NCBI RefSeq assembly: GCF_041435095.1
Contig: NZ_CP108025.1
Location: 2,046,001-2,110,000, forward strand
Reading direction: 5' to 3'
DNA from: Kitasatospora sp. NBC_00315
GTDB lineage: Bacteria; Actinomycetota; Actinomycetes; Streptomycetales; Streptomycetaceae
DNA: 64,000 nt
Each line of letters opens with the position of its first letter. The first letter of the stretch is position 1. Below are positions 8,601 through 17,092 of the stretch, piece by piece. The position numbers and the translations under genes are program-made. The notes under the pieces were generated by a model. The model saw only the letters and a list, made by a program, of their open reading frames with translations. It did not search any database and was not told the origin of the DNA.

Positions 8601-11600
8601 ACCGCGGCCGTCTGGAGCTCACCGGCGCCGAGGTGGAGGTCGAGGCCGTCCGCACCGGTCAGGCCAAGCTCGACCTGCTGATCGAGGCCACCGAGGAGGC
8701 CACGGCCGACGGCGGACCGGGCGGGATCGAGGTGGTCCTCGACTACGCGCTGGACGTCTTCGACCGCTCCACCGTCGAACGGCTGGCCGCCGCCTACCTC
8801 CGGGTGCTGGACACCGTCTCCACCGGCACCGATCGGCGGATCGACTCGATCGAGGTGATGTCGGTCGAGGAGCGGTACCAGGTGTTGGAGGGGTTCAACG
8901 ACACGGCGGCGGAGTACGACGCGGCGCTCGGCGTCCACCAGGTGTTCGAGCAGCGGGTCGCGGCAGCCCCGGACGCGGTGGCGCTCGTCTTCGAGGACAC
9001 CACCCTCACCTACGGCGAGCTGAACGCCCGCGCCAACCGCCTCGCCCGCCACCTACTGGCCCGCGGCGCCACCCGGGGCGCCATCGTCGGCATCCACCTC
9101 GAACGCGGCATCGACCTCGTCGTCGCCACCCTCGCCGTCCTCAAGGCCGGCGCCGGCTACACCCAACTCGACCCCAGGTTCCCCGCCGAACGCCTCACCG
9201 GCCTGATCCACCAGACCGGCACCACCCTGCTCATCACCACCCACACCCTCACCGACCGACTCACCCTCCCCGGCCTCACCCCCCTGTGCCTCGACACCGA
9301 AGCCGACGACATCGCCCGACACGACCCCACCGACCTGCCCAGCACCACCACCCCGGACGACGTCGCCTGCGTGATGTTCACCTCCGGCTCCACCGGCCGC
9401 CCCAAGGGCGTCATCGCCCCCCACCGCGCGGTCGTCGGCACCTTCCTCGCCCAGACCTACGCCGACTTCGGCCCCGGGACGCGCGTCCTGCAGTGCGCCC
9501 CCGTCTCCTGGGACGCCTTCGCCCTCGAACTCTTCGGCGCCATCCTCTTCGGCGCCACCGCCGTCCTCCAACCCGGCCAGGACCCCGAACCCGCCACCAT
9601 CGCCCGCCTCATCCAGGAACACCACATCACCACCGTCCACCTCTCCGCCAGCCTGCTCAACTTCCTCCTCGACGAATACCCCGGCGTCTTCACCGGCGTC
9701 CGCCAGATCATGACCGGCGGCGAAGCCGCCTCCGTCACCCACATCCACCGCGCCCTCACCGACCACCCCGGCATCCGACTCGTCAACGGCTACTCCCCCG
9801 CCGAATCCATGATCTTCACCACCACCCACACCATCACCACCACCGACACCCAAACCGGCACCATCCCCGTCGGCAAACCCATCACCAACAAACGCGTCTA
9901 CCTCCTCGACACCACCCTCAACCCCGTCCCCATCGGCGTCACCGGCGAGATCTACATGGCCGGCACCGGCCTCGCCCACGGCTACACCGGCCAACCCGAC
10001 CTCACCGCCGAACGCTTCATCGCCCACCCCTGGGGCAACCCCGGCGAACGCCTCTACCGCACCGGCGACCTCGGCCGCCGACACCCCGACGGCACCATCG
10101 AACACGCCGGCCGCGCCGACTCCCAGATCAAGATCCGCGGCTTCCGCGTCGAACCCGCCGAGATCGAAACCGCCGTCGGACGCCACCCCGACGTCGCCCA
10201 GTGCGCCGTCCTCGTCCGGGAGGACACCCCGGGAGACAAGCGCCTCACCGCCTACGTCGTCCTCGCCCCGGACCGGAGCGTCGAGGCCCAGGCACTGCGC
10301 GCCCACTGCGCCGACCTGCTCCCCGAGTACATGGTCCCCGCCGCCTACGTCCAGCTCGACGCCCTGCCGCGCACCGCCAACGGCAAGCTGGACCGTCGCG
10401 CCCTGCCCGCCCCCGAACACACCACCGACGCTCAGGGTCGCGCACCGCGCACCCCGCGCGAGGAGATCCTCTGCGGCCTCTACGCGGAGATCCTCGACCT
10501 CCCCGCCGTCACCATCGACGACGGCTTCTTCGACCTCGGCGGCCACTCCCTGCTCGCCGCCCGCCTCATCTCCCGCATCCGCACCACACTCGGCGCCGAA
10601 CTCACCATGCGTGCCCTCTTCCAGGCTCCGACGGTGGCCGGCCTGACCGGCCGGCTGGAGCGGAGCGCCGCCGTCCGGCCCGCGCTCGTCCCGCAGCAGC
10701 GCCCCGAGCCGATGCCGCTCTCCTTCGCGCAGCAGCGGCTCTGGTTCATCGACCAGATCGAGGGCCCCGACGCCACGTACAACATCCCGCTCGCCGTCCG
10801 GCTGCACGGCGCGATCGACCGGCCGGCGCTCGCCCTGGCGCTGGCCGACGTGGTCGGCCGGCACGAGGCGCTGCACACCCGGTACCCGGCCGTCGACGGC
10901 ACGCCGTACCAGCAGCTGATGGACGCCGACGAGCGCTCGGTGCCGCTCGCGCACACCTGGTGCGCCGAGGAGGAGCTGCCCGTCAGGCTCGCGGCCGACG
11001 CCCGGCGCCCCTTCCATCTCGGCAGCGAACTGCCCTTCCAGGCGACCCTGTTCAGCGTGACCGAGCAGGACCACGTGCTGCTGCTGGTGCTGCACCACAT
11101 CGCCGGTGACGGTTGGTCGATGGGCCCGCTGCTGCGGGATCTCACCACCGCGTACAGCGCGCGGATCGCGGGGGCGGAGCCGCAGTGGCCGCAACTCCCG
11201 GTCCAGTACGCCGACTACGCCCTGTGGCAGCGCGAGCTGCTCGGCTCCTCCGACGATCCGGACAGCCTGCTCTCCTCCCAGCTCGCCTACTGGGTCGACC
11301 AGTTGGCGGACCTGCCGGGGGAGATCGCGCTGCCGCGCGACCTGGCGGCGCCCGCCGTCGCCTCGCACCGGGGCGCCGCCGTCCCGCTGGTGCTCGACGC
11401 CGGGTTGCACACCCGGCTGCTCGAACTCGCCCGGGCCCACCAGGTCACCCTGTTCATGGTCCTCCAGGCCGCGTTGGGCGCGACCCTGACCCGATTCGGG
11501 GCCGGCACGGACCTGCCGATCGGCTCACCGGTCGCCGGCCGCACCGACGAGGCGCTGGACGACCTGGTCGGGTTCTTCGTCAACACGCTCGTGCTGCGCA

Positions 11601-14600
11601 CCGACACCTCCGGCGACCCGACCTTCGCCGAACTCCTCGACCGGGTCCGGGAGACCGACCTCGGCGCCTACGCCCACCAGGATCTGCCGTTCGAGCGGCT
11701 GGTCGAGGCGCTCAACCCGGTCCGGGCCGAGGGCCGGAACGCGCTGTTCCAGGTGATGCTGGTGCTGCAGAACGCGGACGCCGGCGCCCTGGAGGTCGAC
11801 GGACTGCGGGCCCGGGTCGAGCGGCTCGCGGTCGACCGCGCCAAGTTCGACCTCACCATCGGCGCGGTCGAGACCCACCTGGCCGACGGAGCGCCCGGCG
11901 GGATCGAGGTCTGCTTCGAGTACGCGACGGATCTGTTCCTGCCGGCCACGGCCGAGCGGCTCGCGCACGCGCTGGTCCGCACGCTCGCGGCGGCCGCCTC
12001 GGACCCGTCCGTGCGGGTCGGCGCCCTCCCGGTGCTGTCCGAGGACGAACGCCACGACCTGCTGACGGGCTTCAACGACACGGCGGCGGAGTACGACGCG
12101 TCGCTCGGCGTCCACCAGGTGTTCGAGCAGCGGGTCGCGGCAGCCCCGGACGCGGTGGCGCTCGTCTTCGAGGACACCACCCTCACCTACGGCGAGCTGA
12201 ACGCCCGCGCCAACCGCCTCGCCCGCCACCTACTGGCCCGCGGCGCCACCCGGGGCGCCATCGTCGGCATCCACCTCGAACGCGGCATCGACCTCGTCGT
12301 CGCCACCCTCGCCGTCCTCAAGGCCGGCGCCGGCTACACCCAACTCGACCCCAGGTTCCCCGCCGAACGCCTCACCGGCCTGATCCACCAGACCGGCACC
12401 ACCCTGCTCATCACCACCGAGCGGCTCACCGACCCGCTCCGGCTCCCCGGCACCACACCCGTCCACCTCGACACCGAGGCCGCGGCCATCGCCGGCCAGG
12501 ACTGCACCAACCCGGACGTGCCGGTGTCCGTCGAGGACGTCGCCTGCGTGATGTTCACCTCCGGCTCCACCGGCCGCCCCAAGGGCATCCTCGCCCCCCA
12601 CCGCGCGGTCGTCGGCACCTTCCTCGCCCAGACCTACGCCGACTTCGGCCCCGGGACGCGCGTCCTGCAATGCGCCCCCGTCTCCTGGGACGCCTTCGCC
12701 CTCGAACTCTTCGGCGCCATCCTCTTCGGCGCCACCGCCGTCCTCCAACCCGGCCAGGACCCCGAACCCGCCACCATCGCCCGCCTCATCGCCCAGCACC
12801 ACATCACCACCGTCCACCTCTCCGCCAGCCTGCTCAACTTCCTCCTCGACGAATACCCCGGCGTCTTCACCGGCGTCCGCCAGATCATGACCGGCGGCGA
12901 AGCCGCCTCCGTCACCCACATCCACCGCGCCCTCACCGACCACCCCGGCATCCGACTCGTCAACGGCTACTCCCCCGCCGAATCCATGATCTTCACCACC
13001 ACCCACACCATCACCACCACCGACACCCAAACCGGCACCATCCCCGTCGGCAAACCCATCACCAACAAACGCGTCTACCTCCTCGACACCACCCTCAACC
13101 CCGTCCCCATCGGCGTCACCGGCGAGATCTACATGGCCGGCACCGGCCTCGCCCACGGCTACACCGGCCAACCCGACCTCACCGCCGAACGCTTCATCGC
13201 CCACCCCTGGGGCAACCCCGGCGAACGCCTCTACCGCACCGGCGACCTCGGCCGCCGACACCCCGACGGCACCATCGAACACGCCGGCCGCGCCGACTCC
13301 CAGATCAAGATCCGCGGCTTCCGCGTCGAGCCCACCGAGATCGAGACCGCACTGCTGCGACACCAGGGCGTGAGCCAGGCCGTGGTGACGGTCCGCGAGG
13401 ACACCCCCGGCGACAAGCGCCTCACGGCCTACCTCGTCACCGGCCCCGGATCCGACCTCGACAGCAGGGCCCTGCGTACCCACTGCGCAGGGCTGCTGCC
13501 CGAGTACATGGTCCCCGCCGCCTTCGTCATCCTCCAGACGCTGCCGCGCACCGCCAACGGCAAGCTCGACCACCGGGCCCTGCCCGCACCCGAACACACC
13601 ACCGACGCGCAGGGCCGCGCACCCCGCACCCCGCGCGAGGAGATCCTCACCGCCCTGTACGCGGAGATCCTCGGCCTCCCCACCGTCACCATCGACGACA
13701 GCTTCTTCGACCTCGGCGGCCACTCCCTGCTCGCCGCCCGCCTCATCTCCCGCATCCGCACCACACTCGGCGCCGAACTCCCCATCAGGGCCCTGTTCCG
13801 CACGCCCACGGTCGCCGGCCTCGCCGAGCACCTGGAGACCTCGGCCGACGACCACCTCCGCCCCGCCCTCACCCGCGTCGAGCGGCGCCCCGACCGGCTC
13901 CCGCTCTCCCCCGCCCAGCAACGCCTCTGGTTCATGGACGGGATGGAGCAGGGATCGGTCTACAACGTGCCGGTCACCCTGGCCCTGCGCGGCGAGGTGG
14001 ACGCCGGGGCGCTCGACGACGCGCTCGGCGATCTGCTGGAGCGCCACGAGAGCCTGCGTACCCGCTTCCCCTCCCAGGACGGCGGGCCCGTCCAGCACGT
14101 CACCGGCCCGGCCGAGGCGCGGGCGGAGTTCGTCCTGCGCCGCACGCGGTGCTCGGCCGGGGAGGTCGAGGGCCTGGTGGCGGCAGCCGCCACCCACCGC
14201 TTCGACCTCGCCGAGGAACTGCTGCTGCGGGCGCACCTGTTGTCCGTCTCGCCGACCGAGCACACGCTGGTGCTGGTCCTGCACCACATCGTCAGCGACG
14301 GCTGGTCGATGTGCCCGCTGCTGCGCGACCTGGCGCAGGCGTACACCGCGCGGGCCGAACCGGGCACGGCCCCGCAGTGGGACGAACTCCCGGTCCAGTA
14401 CGCCGACTACACGCTCTGGCAGCGCGAGCTGCTCGGTGACGAGGCGGATCCGGGGAGCACCTTCCGACGCCAGGTCGACTACTGGACGAAGCAGTTGGCG
14501 GACGTACCCGAGGAACTCACCCTGCCCCTGGACCGGCCGCGCCCCGCCGTCGCGGGCCACCGGGGCGGCCTGCTCTCGGTCCGCACCGGAGCGGAGCTGC

Positions 14601-17092
14601 ACGCGGGTCTGCTGGAGCTGGCCCGCACGCGCCGGGTCACCCTGTTCATGGTCCTCCAGGCCGCGCTCGCGACCACCCTGACCCGCTTCGGGGCCGGTAC
14701 CGACCTGCCGATCGGCTCACCGATCGCCGGCCGCACCGACGAGGCGCTGGAGGACCTGGTCGGGTTCCTGGTCAACACGCTGGTGCTGCGCACCGACACC
14801 TCCGGCGACCCGACCTTCGCCGAACTCCTCGACCGGGTCCGGGAGACCGACCTCGCCGCCTACGCCAACCAGGACATCCCCTTCGACCGGCTGGTGGAGG
14901 TGCTCAACCCGACCCGCTCGCTCGCCCGGCACCCGCTGTTCCAGGTGATGCTGGCCCTGCAGAACGTCCGGCAGGCGCAGCTGGCGCTGCCCGGCATCGA
15001 GGTCGAGCAGGCGCCGGTCTCCACCGGCGGTGCCAAGTTCGACCTGATGGTCGCCGTGGCCGAGGCACAGGACACGGCCGGTGCGCCGCTGGGCCTGACG
15101 GTCGCGGTCGAGTACGCCACCGAGCTGTTCGACGCCCGGACCGCCGAGCGGCTGGCCGACGGCCTGCTGCGGGTGCTGGAGAGCGCCGTGGCGGGCGCGG
15201 ACGTCCCGCTGAGCTCCTTCGAGGTGATGGCGCAGGAGGAGCGGCGGCTGGTCCTGGAGGGCTGGAACGACACCGGCGCCGACTACCCCGCCGAGCGCTC
15301 CGTCCAGGAGCTCTTCGAGGAACAGGCCGCCCGGTTCCCGCAGGCCACCGCGCTGCTCTTCGAGGGCGTCGGTCTCGGCTACGCCGAGCTGAACGAACGT
15401 GCCAACCGTCTCGCGCACCACCTGCGAGCCTGCGGCGTCGGCACCGACCAGGTCGTCGCCGTCCACCTCGAACGCGGCCCCGACCTCGTGGTCGCCCTGC
15501 TCGCCGCCCTCAAGGCCGGCGCCGGGTACACCCTGCTGGACACCGACTACCCCCGGGAACGGCTCCAGGCCGTCCTGGAGGACACCGGGGCGCCCCTCGT
15601 CGTCACCCGCGCCGCCCTCGCCCCCGCCCTCGCCGCCCTGCCCGTCCGGCTGGTCGACATCGCCGACCCCGCCGTAGCCGCGCAGCCCGCCACCGACCCC
15701 GCCGTGCCCACCCCGCCCGACGCCATCGCCTGCGTGATGTTCACCTCCGGCTCCACCGGTCGTCCCAAGGGTGTCGTCGCCTCCCACCGCACCATCGCCC
15801 GTACCTTCTTCGCCCAGACCTTCGGCCGCTTCCACCCCGGCGAGGTCCACCTCCAGTGCGCCCCCGTCTCCTGGGACGCCTTCGCCCTCGAACTCTTCGG
15901 CGCGCTCCTGCACGGCGGCACCACCGTCCTGCATCCGGGGCAGAAGCCCGAGCCGGCGGTCATCGCCGAGCTCGTCGCCGCGCACGGGGTGACCTCGATG
16001 TTCCTCTCCGCCGGCCTGTTCGCGGTGATGGTGGACGACTACCCGCAGATCTTCGAGGTGCTGCGCTGCGTCTCCACCGGCGGGGAGGCGCCCTCGCTCG
16101 CCCACCTGCGGCGGGCCAGGGCGGACTTCCCCGGCCTGCGGCTGGTGCACGCCTACGGCCCGGTCGAGAGCATGGTCTTCGCCACCCAGCACGAGGTCGG
16201 CCCGGCCGACCTCACGGCGGCCGTGGTCCCGATCGGCGCCCCGATCCCGAACTCCGCCACCTACGTCCTGGACGGCGCGCTGCGCCCCGTCCCGGTCGGC
16301 GTGGTCGGCGAACTGTACATCGCGGGGCCCGGGTTGGCGCGCGGCTATGCCAACCGGCCCGACCTGACCGCGGAGCGCTTCGTGGCCGGCCCCCACCTCG
16401 GCGGCGCACGGATGTACCGGACCGGCGACCTCGTGCGCTGGAACGCGGCGGGCGAGCTGGAGTTCACCGGACGGGCGGACGCCCAGGTGAAGATCCGCGG
16501 CTTCCGGATCGAACCGGCCGAGATCGAGTCCGCGCTGCTGCGGCACCCCGGTGTGGGACAGGTCGTGGTGATGGTCCGCGAGGACCGGCCGGGCGACAAG
16601 CGGCTGGTGGCCTACCTGGTGGCCGCCGCCGGGCGGGAGCTGGATCCGGCCGCCCTGCGCGGCCACGCCGTCGAGGCCATGCCCGAGTACATGGTCCCGT
16701 CCTCCTTCGTCGTGATGGAGGCACTACCGCTCGGCGCCACCGGCAAGGTGGACCGCAAGGCACTGCCGGCACCGGACTACGGCGCCGAATCCCAGGGCCG
16801 CGAACCCCGCAACCCCCGGGAGGAGATCCTCTGCGGGCTGTACGCCGAACTCCTGGGGCTGCCCGCCGTCACCATCGACGACAGCTTCTTCCGCCTCGGC
16901 GGCCACTCCCTGCTCGCCGCCCGGCTGATCAGCCGCGTCCGCACCGCGCTCGGCGCGGAACTCCGGATGCGCACCCTCTTCCAGAGCCCGACCGTCGCCG
17001 AGCTGGTCGAACGACTCGGCGACGCTTCCGACACCCCTCGGCGCGCCCGTCCGGCGCTGCGCCGGCGCTCCCGGAACGGAGAGAACGGATGA
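5675..17092 (+). CDS. Non-ribosomal peptide synthetase 1, A-T-C-A-T-C-A-T-C-A-T
   Basis: About 3805 residues encoding a loading module and three elongation modules. It starts directly with an A domain after a short linker, so module 1 loads without a condensation domain. Phosphopantetheine serines in LGGHSL are at about residues 563, 1625, 2684 and 3745. Condensation motifs HHIATDG, HHIAGDG and HHIVSDG begin at about 748, 1807 and 2870, all intact, with no epimerization domain. By alignment to GrsA, the pocket residues of A1, A2 and A3 read D-A-L-H-M-G-G-I-F-K and those of A4 read D-A-L-F-S-G-A-V-F-K. The first recalls aliphatic (Val-like) codes except for His at the fourth position; neither resembles Asp/Asn codes. 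I prefer ATG 5675, which follows AGAGGTGGAG, over GTG 5666. The stop overlaps the ATG of NRPS 2. T4 has FFRLGGHS where the others have FFDLGGHS, FF(D/E). Confidence 0.95.
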   Translation: MIPAWRQLLIDWNDTAAEYDSARTVHEVFEERVTAAPEATALVFEETSVSYRELNARANRLARHLVERGVGRGSVVGVFLERGIDLVVATLAVLKAGAGYTQLDPKFPAERLAGLLEQTGSTLVVTRTALGDRPGLPELSLVSVDGEAESIAGRESGDLGVEVSVEDVACVMFTSGSTGRPKGVIAPHRAVVGTFLAQSYADFGPGMRVLQCAPVSWDAFALELFGAILFGGTAVLQPGQDPEPAVIARLIAQHHITTVHVSASLLNFLLDEYPGVFTGVRQIMTGGEAASVAHVRRALTDYPGIRLVNGYSPAESMIFTTTHTITTTDTETGTIPVGKPITNKRVYVLDAAMRPVQVGTVGELYMAGVGLARGYANRPDLTAERFVAHPWGNPGERMYRTGDLVRWTTDGTLEYAGRADTQVKIRGFRVEPAEIETVIGRHPHVVQCAVLVREDRPGDKRLTAYIVPTPDRSIEVQELRAHTAQALPEYMVPAAFVTLQTLPRTANGKLDRRALPVPEYVAAAAGRPPRTPREEILCGLYGEILDVPAVTVDDSFFDLGGHSLLAARLISRVRKLLGVELAMHTLFEAPTVAELAEHLASATAEDTRPVLARAERRPERMPLSPSQQRLWFIDQLDNGSATYNVVRAVKVRGGFDHGVLAEALTDVVARHESLRTVYQSVDGRPIQWVVPAEAARPVVEHADCPAEELPARIAAATGYTFDIAAELPLRAWVFRQSPTEHVVVLVLHHIATDGWSMAPLMEDITTAFAARSTGGEPLWDELPVQYADYTLWQRELLGDEDDRESRSARQLAYWEERLSESPEELRLPYDRPHPTTPSGRGGVVPLRLDAELHARLLEVARANHATLFMVLQSGLATLLTRLGAGTDLPIGAVTAGRTDEALDDLVGLFLNTLALRLDTSGNPTFAELLARTRAVDLAAYAHQDVPFERLVEVLNPVRSLARHPLFQVMFVLQSNDRGRLELTGAEVEVEAVRTGQAKLDLLIEATEEATADGGPGGIEVVLDYALDVFDRSTVERLAAAYLRVLDTVSTGTDRRIDSIEVMSVEERYQVLEGFNDTAAEYDAALGVHQVFEQRVAAAPDAVALVFEDTTLTYGELNARANRLARHLLARGATRGAIVGIHLERGIDLVVATLAVLKAGAGYTQLDPRFPAERLTGLIHQTGTTLLITTHTLTDRLTLPGLTPLCLDTEADDIARHDPTDLPSTTTPDDVACVMFTSGSTGRPKGVIAPHRAVVGTFLAQTYADFGPGTRVLQCAPVSWDAFALELFGAILFGATAVLQPGQDPEPATIARLIQEHHITTVHLSASLLNFLLDEYPGVFTGVRQIMTGGEAASVTHIHRALTDHPGIRLVNGYSPAESMIFTTTHTITTTDTQTGTIPVGKPITNKRVYLLDTTLNPVPIGVTGEIYMAGTGLAHGYTGQPDLTAERFIAHPWGNPGERLYRTGDLGRRHPDGTIEHAGRADSQIKIRGFRVEPAEIETAVGRHPDVAQCAVLVREDTPGDKRLTAYVVLAPDRSVEAQALRAHCADLLPEYMVPAAYVQLDALPRTANGKLDRRALPAPEHTTDAQGRAPRTPREEILCGLYAEILDLPAVTIDDGFFDLGGHSLLAARLISRIRTTLGAELTMRALFQAPTVAGLTGRLERSAAVRPALVPQQRPEPMPLSFAQQRLWFIDQIEGPDATYNIPLAVRLHGAIDRPALALALADVVGRHEALHTRYPAVDGTPYQQLMDADERSVPLAHTWCAEEELPVRLAADARRPFHLGSELPFQATLFSVTEQDHVLLLVLHHIAGDGWSMGPLLRDLTTAYSARIAGAEPQWPQLPVQYADYALWQRELLGSSDDPDSLLSSQLAYWVDQLADLPGEIALPRDLAAPAVASHRGAAVPLVLDAGLHTRLLELARAHQVTLFMVLQAALGATLTRFGAGTDLPIGSPVAGRTDEALDDLVGFFVNTLVLRTDTSGDPTFAELLDRVRETDLGAYAHQDLPFERLVEALNPVRAEGRNALFQVMLVLQNADAGALEVDGLRARVERLAVDRAKFDLTIGAVETHLADGAPGGIEVCFEYATDLFLPATAERLAHALVRTLAAAASDPSVRVGALPVLSEDERHDLLTGFNDTAAEYDASLGVHQVFEQRVAAAPDAVALVFEDTTLTYGELNARANRLARHLLARGATRGAIVGIHLERGIDLVVATLAVLKAGAGYTQLDPRFPAERLTGLIHQTGTTLLITTERLTDPLRLPGTTPVHLDTEAAAIAGQDCTNPDVPVSVEDVACVMFTSGSTGRPKGILAPHRAVVGTFLAQTYADFGPGTRVLQCAPVSWDAFALELFGAILFGATAVLQPGQDPEPATIARLIAQHHITTVHLSASLLNFLLDEYPGVFTGVRQIMTGGEAASVTHIHRALTDHPGIRLVNGYSPAESMIFTTTHTITTTDTQTGTIPVGKPITNKRVYLLDTTLNPVPIGVTGEIYMAGTGLAHGYTGQPDLTAERFIAHPWGNPGERLYRTGDLGRRHPDGTIEHAGRADSQIKIRGFRVEPTEIETALLRHQGVSQAVVTVREDTPGDKRLTAYLVTGPGSDLDSRALRTHCAGLLPEYMVPAAFVILQTLPRTANGKLDHRALPAPEHTTDAQGRAPRTPREEILTALYAEILGLPTVTIDDSFFDLGGHSLLAARLISRIRTTLGAELPIRALFRTPTVAGLAEHLETSADDHLRPALTRVERRPDRLPLSPAQQRLWFMDGMEQGSVYNVPVTLALRGEVDAGALDDALGDLLERHESLRTRFPSQDGGPVQHVTGPAEARAEFVLRRTRCSAGEVEGLVAAAATHRFDLAEELLLRAHLLSVSPTEHTLVLVLHHIVSDGWSMCPLLRDLAQAYTARAEPGTAPQWDELPVQYADYTLWQRELLGDEADPGSTFRRQVDYWTKQLADVPEELTLPLDRPRPAVAGHRGGLLSVRTGAELHAGLLELARTRRVTLFMVLQAALATTLTRFGAGTDLPIGSPIAGRTDEALEDLVGFLVNTLVLRTDTSGDPTFAELLDRVRETDLAAYANQDIPFDRLVEVLNPTRSLARHPLFQVMLALQNVRQAQLALPGIEVEQAPVSTGGAKFDLMVAVAEAQDTAGAPLGLTVAVEYATELFDARTAERLADGLLRVLESAVAGADVPLSSFEVMAQEERRLVLEGWNDTGADYPAERSVQELFEEQAARFPQATALLFEGVGLGYAELNERANRLAHHLRACGVGTDQVVAVHLERGPDLVVALLAALKAGAGYTLLDTDYPRERLQAVLEDTGAPLVVTRAALAPALAALPVRLVDIADPAVAAQPATDPAVPTPPDAIACVMFTSGSTGRPKGVVASHRTIARTFFAQTFGRFHPGEVHLQCAPVSWDAFALELFGALLHGGTTVLHPGQKPEPAVIAELVAAHGVTSMFLSAGLFAVMVDDYPQIFEVLRCVSTGGEAPSLAHLRRARADFPGLRLVHAYGPVESMVFATQHEVGPADLTAAVVPIGAPIPNSATYVLDGALRPVPVGVVGELYIAGPGLARGYANRPDLTAERFVAGPHLGGARMYRTGDLVRWNAAGELEFTGRADAQVKIRGFRIEPAEIESALLRHPGVGQVVVMVREDRPGDKRLVAYLVAAAGRELDPAALRGHAVEAMPEYMVPSSFVVMEALPLGATGKVDRKALPAPDYGAESQGREPRNPREEILCGLYAELLGLPAVTIDDSFFRLGGHSLLAARLISRVRTALGAELRMRTLFQSPTVAELVERLGDASDTPRRARPALRRRSRNGENG
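6104..7088 (+). repeat. A1 adenylation core, near-identical to A5 core
   Basis: About 985 bp that match 18856-19840 almost base for base, including silent positions. A divergent patch of about 60 bp lies near 6715-6775. Within this block codons shift to C-ending and A-ending forms (GAA, CAA, CGA, CTC), while the flanks prefer GAG, CAG, CGG and CTG. This indicates recent duplication or gene conversion. Confidence 0.85.
8894..10152 (+). repeat. A2 adenylation domain, near-identical to A3
   Basis: Two stretches, 8894-9241 and 9359-10152, match 12071-12418 and 12536-13329 at a constant offset of 3,177 bp with only a few differences. The intervening piece of about 117 bp, before the FTSGSTG motif, differs freely. 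The codon shift seen in A1/A5 is even stronger here. Confidence 0.85.
12071..13329 (+). repeat. A3 adenylation domain, partner of the A2 block
   Basis: Partner copy of 8894-10152. The match ends abruptly after the FRVE motif, at 13329, exactly where the C-terminal subdomain of the A domain begins. This is typical of core-domain exchange. Confidence 0.85.
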